A stretch of DNA of 6,560 nucleotides from an uncultured Solobacterium sp. Lineage in GTDB: Bacteria > Bacillota_I > Bacilli_A > Erysipelotrichales > Erysipelotrichaceae. The stretch spans positions 1 to 6,560 of the forward strand of contig CAJOLG010000102.1 in assembly GCA_905235315.1 (NCBI GenBank), given 5' to 3'. Positions 1-6,203 of the stretch are shown here, in pieces (positions within the stretch are counted from its first letter, which is position 1; each line of letters opens with the position of its first letter). Position numbers and translations under genes: made by a program. The notes beneath the pieces are model-generated. The model did no database searches. It had not been told where the DNA came from and saw only the letters and a list, made by a program, of their open reading frames with translations.

Positions 1-54
1 TGCAACGCGCTGGAGGTCTATTCCATGGCGATCATCACTGCTGCCCTCAGCTGA
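1..54 (+). CDS. 3' end of an unidentified gene (partial)
   Basis: Reading from base 1 gives 17 codons (CNALEVYSMAIITAALS) ending in TGA at 52-54. The next gene starts two bases later, which is the spacing expected of two genes in one transcript, so I read this as the C-terminus of an upstream gene cut by the window edge. The peptide is short, hydrophobic and carries no recognisable motif, so no function can be given. It does not resemble the C-terminus of RsmB or Fmt, which often precede rlmN in Firmicutes. A purine-rich GGAGG at 12-16 lies eight bases before an in-frame ATG at 25, so a nine-codon leader peptide is an alternative reading. The frame beginning at base 3 is also open back to the edge and runs into the zinc-ribbon gene. 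Confidence 0.35.
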   Translation, partial: CNALEVYSMAIITAALS

Positions 55-56
55 TC

Positions 57-206
57 ATGATCTGCAGACGGTGCGGAAAATCCATCCCTGAGCTCAGCTA
101 CAAATGCCCGTATTGCGGAAAGCGCACGCAGAAGGGATGGGAACAGGAAGGGAAGAAAATTTTCAAACCTGTTACGGATATCTTCAAAAAAGTGAAGAAG
201 TACTGA
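57..206 (+). CDS. 49-residue zinc-ribbon protein, hypothetical
   Basis: This small gene encodes 49 residues with two CxxC knuckles: Cys3-Arg-Arg-Cys6-Gly and Cys17-Pro-Tyr-Cys20-Gly, ten residues apart. That is the pattern of the short zinc-ribbon domains often found at the N-terminus of bacterial membrane or regulatory proteins, so one structural zinc ion is expected. The remainder (residues 22-49) is strongly basic and ends in an amphipathic-looking Lys/Phe/Val segment with no membrane span. It therefore looks like a free-standing cytoplasmic ribbon with a cationic tail, possibly binding nucleic acid or a protein; the function is unknown. ATG at 57 is the only standard start in frame; no good Shine-Dalgarno precedes it, and the upstream stop at 52-54 suggests translational coupling. 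A strong terminator at 259-303 closes the unit. The frame stays open to the window edge, so a longer protein whose upstream part lies outside cannot be fully excluded. Confidence 0.6.
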   Translation: MICRRCGKSIPELSYKCPYCGKRTQKGWEQEGKKIFKPVTDIFKKVKKY

Positions 207-258
207 TTCAGTCCGTACGGCGGCTGCAGAACGGATTGTTCAGTCTATCAGACGAAAT

Positions 259-303
259 AACCTGCGCGGTTTTGATGAAACGCAACGGCGCAGGTTTTTC
301 TTT
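259..303 (+). terminator. Rho-independent terminator of the upstream unit
   Basis: A perfect 9-bp stem pairs AACCTGCGC (259-267) with GCGCAGGTT (288-296). The 20-base loop can itself fold, with GTTT at 269-272 against AAAC at 278-281. The stem runs straight into the T-rich tract TTTTTCTTT (295-303). It lies 52 bases after the zinc-ribbon stop and 75 bases before rlmN, so it separates the two transcription units on the + strand. Confidence 0.85.
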
Positions 304-350
304 GACACAGGGGTTTTGCGGCAGGAGAGAGATTTCTCGTCTGAGCAACC

Positions 351-370
351 TGTTTATATTATGTTATTAT
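351..370 (+). promoter_or_regulatory. Likely rlmN operon promoter, extended -10
   Basis: The AT-rich block before rlmN contains TATTAT at 365-370 preceded by TG at 362-363, which makes an extended -10 (TGnTATTAT, one mismatch to consensus). The matching -35 position (342-347, TGAGCA) is weak, as is usual for extended -10 promoters. Transcription would begin near 377, next to the ATG at 378. A second -10-like hexamer, TATATT at 355-360, would start RNA near 367 and leave about ten bases of leader. The block follows the upstream terminator and is the only promoter-like sequence seen for the six-gene operon. Confidence 0.5.
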
Positions 371-377
371 AAGAAGC

Positions 378-1418
378 ATGCAAACGATATACGACTTTTC
401 TCTTGCGAACGCAGAGAAAATGCTGGCGGAGCATGGTCAGAAACCTTACCGTGCGAAACAGCTTTATAGCTGGCTGTACCGGAAACGCGTGCAGTCATTT
501 GACGAAATGAGTGATCTTCCGGCTGCGCTTACCGAAGCACTCCGAAATGAATACTGCATTATGCCGGTCCGTCTCCTTGACAAACAGGTTGCGAAAGACC
601 GTACCGCAAAGTATCTGTTTGAACTTTCGGACGGCGCAACAATCGAAACGGTCCTGATGCATTTTAATTTCGGCAAATCGGTCTGTGTATCCACGCAGGT
701 CGGCTGTAATATGGGCTGTGCCTTCTGCGCATCCGGTCTTCTGAAAAAACAGAGGGATCTTACGGCCGGCGAGATTGTCGGTCAGATCATGTATATCCAG
801 AAGGAACTGGATCCGCAGGGAGAACGGGTCGACAATGTTGTGGTTATGGGAACGGGGGAACCGTTTGACAACTATGACAATGTCATGGAGTTCTGCTCGG
901 TGATCAACAGCGACCATGGTCTTTCCATCGGTGCACGTCATATCACGATCAGCACCTGCGGGATCGTACCGAAGATCCGGGAGTTTGCGCAGGGGCATTA
1001 TCAGTACAACCTTGCGGTATCGCTTCATGCGCCGGACGATGAACTGCGGCGCACCCTGATGCCGGTAGACCGGGCATACCCGCTGGACGAACTGATGGAT
1101 GCGCTTAAAGCATACAGTGAAGAGAATCACCGCAGGCTTACCTTTGAATACATTCTTCTGAAAGGAGTCAATGATTCCGATCGGCACGCAGAAGAACTCG
1201 CGGATCTGATCCGCGGGATGAATGCGTATGTAAACCTCATTCCCTACAATGCGGTGGATGAAAACGGATATCAGACGACGGATGAGCGTACTGCGCTTCG
1301 CTTTTATGATGTGATCATGAAAAACGGCGTGAAAGCGACGCTTCGCAGCAGACACGGCGATGATATTGACGCGGCATGCGGTCAGCTTCGCGCGCGGCAT
1401 GAAAGGAACCGCCAATGA
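378..1418 (+). CDS. rlmN: Dual-specificity 23S rRNA A2503 / tRNA A37 C2-methyltransferase RlmN
   Basis: RlmN is a cytoplasmic radical-SAM enzyme that methylates C2 of adenosine 2503 in 23S rRNA and of A37 in some tRNAs, helping translational accuracy. The protein is 346 residues, normal for the family. An N-terminal helical accessory domain (about 1-85, with YRAKQLYSWLYRK at 24-36) precedes the radical-SAM barrel. The cluster ligands are Cys110, Cys114 and Cys117 (CNMGCAFC), and a GTGEPFDN motif follows. The C-terminal GDDIDAACGQL carries Cys334, the residue that in this family is transiently methylated during catalysis; Cys117 plus one residue (Ala118 context) and Glu90 match the conserved active-site surroundings. 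ATG at 378 is the only usable start, since an in-frame TGA lies at 342-344. Its ribosome site is poor (AAGAAG one base upstream). The gene leads the operon and overlaps prpC by 4 bases (ATGA). Confidence 0.96.
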   Translation: MQTIYDFSLANAEKMLAEHGQKPYRAKQLYSWLYRKRVQSFDEMSDLPAALTEALRNEYCIMPVRLLDKQVAKDRTAKYLFELSDGATIETVLMHFNFGKSVCVSTQVGCNMGCAFCASGLLKKQRDLTAGEIVGQIMYIQKELDPQGERVDNVVVMGTGEPFDNYDNVMEFCSVINSDHGLSIGARHITISTCGIVPKIREFAQGHYQYNLAVSLHAPDDELRRTLMPVDRAYPLDELMDALKAYSEENHRRLTFEYILLKGVNDSDRHAEELADLIRGMNAYVNLIPYNAVDENGYQTTDERTALRFYDVIMKNGVKATLRSRHGDDIDAACGQLRARHERNRQ

Positions 1419-2170
1419 GATACTTTGGACTGACGGACCGCGGGAAACTGCGGAAGACAAATCAGGACAGTTATATCATTGCCAGCAACCGGGCGGGCGA
1501 TGTTTTTGCGGTTGTCTGTGACGGAATCGGCGGCGGCAAGGGCGGAGATATCGCGAGCCGGCTTGCGGTGACGCATTTTTCCATGGCATTTTCCCAGAAT
1601 GAAGGGTTTGAAAATGAAACACAGGTGCGCCGCTGGCTGGGGCTTGAAATACCTGCTTCCAATGAGGAGATCTACCGGATGGGCAGGCGCACGCAGGAAC
1701 TGAAAGGCATGGGCACAACCCTGACCGGGGTAATGATCACTTCGGTCGGCATCTACGTCGTCAATGTCGGAGACAGCCGGACGTATGCCTATTATCCGGA
1801 CGGTTCGTTTGTTCAGCTGACCGTGGATCATACGCTCGTGAATGACATGCTGAGACACGGGGAGCTTACGCCGGAAGAAGCCAGAAACTATCCCCGCAAA
1901 AATGTTCTGACAAATGCGCTTGGTGTCTGGGAAAAAGCGAGATTTGATCTTGACCGCGCTGACCGGAAGGCAGATGGGTTTCTCGTCTGTTCCGATGGTC
2001 TGCACGGATATGTGGATGAAGAAATCATCAAGGGAATTGTAATGAATCGGGAAATTGATCCCGCGATCCGGGTCCGCCGGCTGTACAGCGAAGCGATGAA
2101 CGCAGGCGGATACGACAATATCACAGCGATTCTTATTGATCTGGAAGGAGATGAGCGTTATGAGCAATAA
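1415..2170 (+). CDS. prpC: PP2C-family protein Ser/Thr phosphatase (PrpC/Stp)
   Basis: This cytoplasmic metal-dependent phosphatase removes phosphate from Ser/Thr residues modified by the PASTA kinase encoded next to it, and from the kinase itself. At 251 residues it has the usual length and all PP2C motifs in order: RKTNQD (Arg13 for phosphate binding, Asp18), VCDGIGGGKGGDIAS (Asp36 and Gly37, metal binding), GMGTTLT (98-104), VVNVGDSRTY (115-124), the LTVDHTLVNDMLRHGELTPEEA flap (from 135), VLTNALG (164-170), SDGLHGY with Asp194, and GGYDNIT with Asp234. The conserved DGMGGHKAGE-type loop has Gly-Lys-Gly-Gly here, a small departure near the metal site. Translation starts at the ATG overlapping the rlmN stop, with AAAGGA at 1402-1407 as ribosome site. 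The gene overlaps prkC by 11 bases, so phosphatase and kinase should be made together. Confidence 0.95.
   Translation: MRYFGLTDRGKLRKTNQDSYIIASNRAGDVFAVVCDGIGGGKGGDIASRLAVTHFSMAFSQNEGFENETQVRRWLGLEIPASNEEIYRMGRRTQELKGMGTTLTGVMITSVGIYVVNVGDSRTYAYYPDGSFVQLTVDHTLVNDMLRHGELTPEEARNYPRKNVLTNALGVWEKARFDLDRADRKADGFLVCSDGLHGYVDEEIIKGIVMNREIDPAIRVRRLYSEAMNAGGYDNITAILIDLEGDERYEQ
2143..2151 (+). promoter_or_regulatory. Ribosome binding site fixing the prkC start
   Basis: GGAAGGAGA lies inside the end of prpC. It is nine bases from the ATG at 2160 but abuts the in-frame ATG at 2151, and it lies downstream of the in-frame ATG at 2136. Spacing therefore favours 2160, which also gives the usual short N-terminus before the kinase domain. 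Confidence 0.75.
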
Positions 2171-4067
2171 TCTCATCGCAAACCGTTACGAGGTATTCCA
2201 GCATATCGGCCAGGGCGGTATGGCTGATGTTTTCCTTGCGGTCGATACGATTCTGAACCGACAGGTTGCGATAAAAATTCTGCGCAGCGAGCTTTGCACG
2301 GATGCGGTTTCCGTTCTGCGTTTTGAACGGGAAGCCCAGTCCGCAACTGCACTTGCGCACCCGAATATCGTTGAAATCTACGATGTCGGGGAATATAAGG
2401 GCCATCATTATATCGTCATGGAATATGTTTCCGGCAAATCCCTGAAGACGATGATCCAGCAGCGCGGAGCGCTTCTTACGGAAGAAGCGATTGATATTAT
2501 GATCCAGCTGACCGGAGCGACAGCCGAGGCGCATCGCCGCGGAATCATTCACCGCGATATCAAACCGCAGAATGTAATTGTCAAATCCGACGGTTCGATC
2601 AAGATGCTTGATTTCGGCATTGCACTTGCCAAGGGATCGATGCAGCTGACACAGGCAAACAATGTCATGGGCTCGGTACACTATCTGGCGCCGGAGCTTG
2701 CCAAGGGCCAGTCCGCAAGCCCGCAGTCTGATATCTATGCGCTCGGCATCTGTCTGTTTGAAATGCTGACAGGGGATGTGCCGTTCAAAGCGGAACAGGC
2801 CGTTCAGGTTGCTCTTATGCACATGCATAACGAGATGCCCGAAGTGCGTTCCATCAACCCGGAGATTCCGCAGTCCGTTGAAAATATCGTCATCCGCGCA
2901 ACCGCGAAGGATCCGGACAAACGGTATAACTCCTGCAATGAAATGCTGGAAGATCTGCGCACGTGTCTGAGACCGGAGCGGCGCAGAGAAGCCAAGCTGA
3001 TTATTAATCAGAACGCAAGGCTCGCCGATTCCATAAAAAGCAACAGCCGCAAACGCCGGGAGACCGCACTGATCCAGCAATCCGATCAGGATCTTTCAAA
3101 GGAAATGAAACGGAACGAGAATGTCCGTACGTCACGTCCTGCCCGCAAGCCTGTTCAGAGCAGTAACAGCGCCCGTCCGTCTTCTGCCGCGGCCCAGGAA
3201 CGGGTTTCCGCGACGGCACCGGTCAAGGAAAAGACAACCGCACGGCAGGAACTTCCGAATCGTCCTGCTCCGGAAGCGATGAAACCTGCCCGCCCGGCTT
3301 CCACCCGGAAACACAAACCGAACAAAGCGATAAAGTATCTGCTGATTCTTCTCGTATCTCTGCTCGGTGTAAGCCTGCTGGTACTTCTTGTGAACCGGAT
3401 CGGTGCACTGACTGCTTCGAGCCGCGTAGTTGAGGTTCCGGAGCTCGTTGGCCATACGCTGACCGATGCGAAAGCGATCTGCACCGACAACAGCCTTGTG
3501 CTTGATACATCGAATGTGGAATATACACTGACGGAAAATGTGGAAAAGGGGCAGATCATCTCCTGTGATCCCGCATCCGGCACGGAAGTTGAAAAAGGAA
3601 GCCGCATCAGCGTAACCGTATCTTCCGGCATCGGTGTACGGGTAGAAGATTACCGCGGACAGAATATCAATGAAGTGATCCGGAAACTCTCCGAGTACAG
3701 TTACCTGAAGGTAACGACAAAAGAAGAAGAGAATGATACAGCAGAACCCGGCTGTATTCTGCGGCAGGAACTGCTCGAACCCAACACCATGTTTAATCCG
3801 AATAATGTGAGTGAGATCGTTCTTGTCTACGCCAGCTATCCGACGGTGGTCATTCCGGCAGATATCAACGGAATGCCGTTGGAGGAAGCGACCGGCATAC
3901 TTGAGGCAATGGGGGTTGAAGTGTTCTCATCCACGCTTGATACAACCGGTCTCAGTGAAGAGGAAATTGCCAATCTCAATACCGGAGTTGTGATCCGGTC
4001 TGATCCGGAGGCGGGAAGTGAATATACCCAGCGGGAAGATAACTATGTTGTCCTTTACTATTATTGA
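2160..4067 (+). CDS. prkC: Membrane Ser/Thr protein kinase with PASTA domains (PrkC/Stk1)
   Basis: This Hanks-type kinase senses peptidoglycan fragments or lipid II through outside PASTA domains and phosphorylates targets in cell division, wall synthesis and translation. The chosen start gives 635 residues. The kinase domain occupies about 10-270: glycine loop GQGGMADV (17-24), Lys39 in VAIKIL, Glu58 of helix C, HRDIKPQN (131-138) with catalytic Asp133, DFG (151-153), an activation loop with Ser160, Thr164 and Ser172, then HYLAPE and SDIYALG. A basic Pro/Ala/Ser-rich juxtamembrane linker (about 275-390) leads to one membrane helix (about 391-411). Three PASTA repeats follow, about 422-490, 493-560 and 563-635; the first is the most canonical (VPELVGHTLTDAKA). 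Topology is kinase inside, PASTA outside. It overlaps prpC by 11 bases; rsgA follows 18 bases later, and in B. subtilis the rsgA orthologue is a substrate of this kinase. Confidence 0.96.
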   Translation: MSNNLIANRYEVFQHIGQGGMADVFLAVDTILNRQVAIKILRSELCTDAVSVLRFEREAQSATALAHPNIVEIYDVGEYKGHHYIVMEYVSGKSLKTMIQQRGALLTEEAIDIMIQLTGATAEAHRRGIIHRDIKPQNVIVKSDGSIKMLDFGIALAKGSMQLTQANNVMGSVHYLAPELAKGQSASPQSDIYALGICLFEMLTGDVPFKAEQAVQVALMHMHNEMPEVRSINPEIPQSVENIVIRATAKDPDKRYNSCNEMLEDLRTCLRPERRREAKLIINQNARLADSIKSNSRKRRETALIQQSDQDLSKEMKRNENVRTSRPARKPVQSSNSARPSSAAAQERVSATAPVKEKTTARQELPNRPAPEAMKPARPASTRKHKPNKAIKYLLILLVSLLGVSLLVLLVNRIGALTASSRVVEVPELVGHTLTDAKAICTDNSLVLDTSNVEYTLTENVEKGQIISCDPASGTEVEKGSRISVTVSSGIGVRVEDYRGQNINEVIRKLSEYSYLKVTTKEEENDTAEPGCILRQELLEPNTMFNPNNVSEIVLVYASYPTVVIPADINGMPLEEATGILEAMGVEVFSSTLDTTGLSEEEIANLNTGVVIRSDPEAGSEYTQREDNYVVLYYY

Positions 4068-4085
4068 TTCTGACAGGAGAATCCG

Positions 4086-4946
4086 ATGAACGCACGGATC
4101 ATCCGAATTCTTTCGAAAGATTATACGCTGCTTCTCGAAGACGGCACCCGTGTCAACGCCGTTGCGATGGGGAAGCTCCGCAAAAATGAATCGCCGGTTG
4201 TCGGTGATCTTGTGGATGCGGAAGTGATGCACAATACCTGGGGAATCCAGAAGATTTTTCCCCGGCGAAACTGTCTGATCCGCCCGGCCTGCGCAAACGT
4301 GGACCAGGCTCTGATCGTGATGTCGGTAAAAGACCCTGATTTTTCCCCGGCTCTGATCGACCGTCTTTCGGCACTGATCACGCATGCGGGAGTCACTCCT
4401 CTGCTTTGTGTAACAAAATGCGACCTCGGAATTCCGGAAGAGATCGAACTGCGGATCCGGGAATATGAGGCAGGGCCGATGCGGGTGATCCGCACTGCCA
4501 AGGATTCTCTGAATCCGGAAGTTGCGGAACTGTTCCGGGATCGGATCACGGTTCTGACCGGACAGAGCGGAGCAGGGAAAAGCACATTGCTGAATGAAAT
4601 CAACCCGGATTTCCGGCTTGCGACCCAGGAGATATCCAAGGCGCTCGGCCGCGGGAAACATACCACCCGTCACTCTGAACTGCATGAGGTTGCGGGCGGG
4701 CTCGTGGCTGATACACCGGGCTTCTCCTCGCTGGACTTCTCGCACATGACGGTTTCCGATCTCGACGATGCGATTCCTGATTTCGCACCGTATATCGGTC
4801 AGTGCAGATTCAATGACTGTGTCCATGAAAACGAGCCGGACTGTGCCGTCAAACAGGCGGTATCTGACGGAGTGATCAGTACAGTCCGATACAACAATTA
4901 TCTCGATATGCTGAAACTGATCCGTGACCGAAAGGAGAGTTGGTAA
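4086..4946 (+). CDS. rsgA: Ribosome small-subunit GTPase RsgA (CpgA/YloQ/YjeQ)
   Basis: RsgA is a GTPase that binds the 30S subunit late in assembly and checks the decoding centre. The protein is 286 residues, typical for Firmicutes. It begins with an OB-fold (about 1-65). A circularly permuted GTPase domain follows, with G4 first (TKCD, 110-113), then the P-loop GQSGAGKST (159-167), a G2 region around GRGKHTTRH (188-196) and G3 DTPGF (209-213). The C-terminal zinc site is Cys240, Cys245, His247 and Cys253, the family's C-x4-C-x-H-x5-C arrangement. All key residues are present. AGGAGA at 4075-4080 is five bases before the ATG. The gene sits between prkC and rpe: in B. subtilis the orthologue is phosphorylated by PrkC and also dephosphorylates 4-phosphoerythronate, which protects the pentose phosphate pathway. 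Confidence 0.96.
   Translation: MNARIIRILSKDYTLLLEDGTRVNAVAMGKLRKNESPVVGDLVDAEVMHNTWGIQKIFPRRNCLIRPACANVDQALIVMSVKDPDFSPALIDRLSALITHAGVTPLLCVTKCDLGIPEEIELRIREYEAGPMRVIRTAKDSLNPEVAELFRDRITVLTGQSGAGKSTLLNEINPDFRLATQEISKALGRGKHTTRHSELHEVAGGLVADTPGFSSLDFSHMTVSDLDDAIPDFAPYIGQCRFNDCVHENEPDCAVKQAVSDGVISTVRYNNYLDMLKLIRDRKESW
4931..4937 (+). promoter_or_regulatory. Ribosome binding site fixing the rpe start
   Basis: AAAGGAG inside the last codons of rsgA lies eight bases before the ATG at 4946, which shares its A with the rsgA TAA stop. The alternative in-frame TTG at 4940 would be only two bases from the site and adds just two residues, so 4946 is preferred. Confidence 0.75.
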
Positions 4947-5602
4947 TGGACCGAAAAATCATCGTTGCGCCTTCCGTGCTGTCAATGGATTACAGCCGCA
5001 TGAATGAACAGCTGAGGGAAGTCGGAGAAAGCGGGGCAGAGTGGCTGCACTTTGATGTAATGGACGGCCATTTTGTGCCGAATCTTACGTTCGGACCGGA
5101 TATCCTGAAAGGATTCCGCAAGGCCTCGGATCTGTTTATGGATGTTCATGTCATGATTGAAAAACCGCTGTTCTTCGCCGAAAAGTTTCTTTCTGCCGGC
5201 GCGGACAACTATACGTTTCATTTTGAGGCGGTACCGGAAGAGGAAGAGATCCGAAGACTTTCCGGTATCGTCCGGAGCCAGGGAAAATCCGCCGGCATCT
5301 CCATCAAACCGGATACCCCTGCAGAAGTGCTGAAACCGTATCTTGATCTGTTTGACGTATTTCTTGTCATGTCGGTTGAGCCCGGGTTCGGCGGCCAGAA
5401 GTTTATTCCGGAAAGCCTGGACAAGATCCGGGCAATTCGCTCCTGGCTGGATGAGGCCGGCATCGATGCGCATGTGGAAGTCGATGGCGGAATCAACGAC
5501 ACCACCGCAAAACTGGCTGTGAGCGCCGGTGCGGATGTGCTTGTGGCCGGGTCATATGTATTTGGAAACAATATTCGAGAGGCGGTGAAGCATCTTGCGT
5601 GA
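4946..5602 (+). CDS. rpe: Ribulose-phosphate 3-epimerase
   Basis: Rpe interconverts D-ribulose 5-phosphate and D-xylulose 5-phosphate in the non-oxidative pentose phosphate pathway in the cytoplasm. The 218-residue protein has the usual length and a complete TIM-barrel signature: APSVLSMDY (8-16), LHFDVMDGHFVPN (34-46), DVHVMI (66-71), HFEA (92-95), SIKPDTP (119-125), MSVEPGFGGQKF (142-153), VEVDGGIN (177-184) and AGSYVFG near the end. Metal and catalytic positions His35, Asp37, His68 and Asp180 are all present, and the glycine-rich 147-150 loop plus the 181-184 segment bind phosphate. The start overlaps the rsgA stop by one base, and the gene overlaps thiN by eight, consistent with coupled translation. 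Nothing is truncated or unusual. Confidence 0.97.
   Translation: MDRKIIVAPSVLSMDYSRMNEQLREVGESGAEWLHFDVMDGHFVPNLTFGPDILKGFRKASDLFMDVHVMIEKPLFFAEKFLSAGADNYTFHFEAVPEEEEIRRLSGIVRSQGKSAGISIKPDTPAEVLKPYLDLFDVFLVMSVEPGFGGQKFIPESLDKIRAIRSWLDEAGIDAHVEVDGGINDTTAKLAVSAGADVLVAGSYVFGNNIREAVKHLA
5584..5588 (+). promoter_or_regulatory. Weak ribosome binding site for the TTG start of thiN
   Basis: GGTGA, inside the last codons of rpe, lies six bases before the TTG at 5595. There is no ATG in frame near this point, and the frame is consistent with the conserved residues beginning about 20 codons later. The alternatives are GTG codons at 5607 and 5610, which would shorten the first strand of the fold. Confidence 0.5.
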
Positions 5603-6203
5603 CTGTGTGGTGGTTTTAAAACTTGCCGATCATCTTCCGGCGTTTGAGGATGTTGACTACATCGGCGCCGACAAGGGGGCCCTGTTTCTGGCACGGAAAA
5701 AGATCCGGATGGCGTTTTCGATCGGGGATTTTGACTCCGTGTCCGACAATGAACACGGATGGATCGAACTGTACAGCGATGAAATCATCGAACTGGATAC
5801 CGTCAAAAACAACAGTGACAGCGAGGCTGCAGTTGATGAAGCGATCCGCCGCGGATACCGGATGATTTATGTGGTCGGCGCAACCGGCGGCCGGCTTGAT
5901 CATGAAATCGTGAACATCCGTCTGTGCATGAAATACCCTGACCGGGTCATCCTGATGGATGACCGCAACTACGCAAGAGCGCTCGGGGAGGGGCCGCACC
6001 GGATTAATAAAAACGGCTACCGGTATCTTTCAATCTTTGCGGACAATGAGTGCGAGATCAGCGTGAACGGATTCAAATATGAACTGGATCACCGGGTATT
6101 TACCGAGAAGGATCTGTACGGGCTTTCCAATGAAATTCTTGGGGATACCGGGGAAATCTACGTTCACCGCGGCAGTGTGCTCACGGTACAGACAAACGAC
6201 TGA
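5595..6203 (+). CDS. thiN: Thiamine pyrophosphokinase
   Basis: ThiN transfers pyrophosphate from ATP to thiamine, giving thiamine pyrophosphate, the cofactor of transketolase and pyruvate dehydrogenase. The 202-residue protein shows the family motifs: GADKGA (24-29), SIGDFDSVS (42-50), the KNNSDSEAAVDEA segment (71-83), which corresponds to the usual K-D-x-T-D-x-E motif with Asp75 and Glu77 kept, and VVGATGGRLDHEIVN (93-107) with Arg100, Asp102 and His103. The C-terminal beta domain (about 130-202) is present but weakly conserved. The start is a TTG overlapping rpe by eight bases. The N-terminal strand reads VVVLKLADHLP and lacks the Gly-Gly turn common in the family, so this is a divergent but apparently intact member. 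It is the last gene of the operon; a terminator hairpin starts at its stop codon. Pyrophosphokinase activity is inferred from the motifs. Confidence 0.9.
   Translation: MRDCVVVLKLADHLPAFEDVDYIGADKGALFLARKKIRMAFSIGDFDSVSDNEHGWIELYSDEIIELDTVKNNSDSEAAVDEAIRRGYRMIYVVGATGGRLDHEIVNIRLCMKYPDRVILMDDRNYARALGEGPHRINKNGYRYLSIFADNECEISVNGFKYELDHRVFTEKDLYGLSNEILGDTGEIYVHRGSVLTVQTND

Noticed and set aside
302..307. Perfect TTGACA, a consensus -35 box
   Set aside because: It lies in the T tract of the upstream terminator and nothing like a -10 appears 15-19 bases downstream.
104..469. + strand open frame (121 codons) overlapping the zinc-ribbon gene and the start of rlmN
   Set aside because: It crosses the terminator and the promoter and overlaps two supported genes in another frame; no motif is visible.
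495..1460. Long open frame on the - strand (321 codons) opposite rlmN
   Set aside because: It is antisense to a gene with complete RlmN motifs and has no recognisable domain or ribosome site; codon bias of the sense gene explains the openness.
2136..2159. Longer prkC reading starting at ATG 2136 or 2151
   Set aside because: The ribosome site at 2143-2151 is downstream of the first and touches the second; spacing fits only the ATG at 2160.
1382..2176. Long - strand open frame (264 codons) opposite prpC
   Set aside because: It mirrors prpC almost exactly, its product has no known motif, and the sense strand has every PP2C motif.
2133..3080. Long - strand open frame (315 codons) opposite the kinase domain
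   Set aside because: It is a shadow of prkC; the translation looks random in composition and has no ribosome site.
3927..4826. Long - strand open frame (299 codons) opposite rsgA
   Set aside because: It is antisense to intact rsgA and spans the end of prkC, which is not a natural gene boundary.
4940..4945. TTG start for rpe two codons upstream
   Set aside because: It is two bases from the ribosome site; the ATG at 4946 has better spacing and a better codon.
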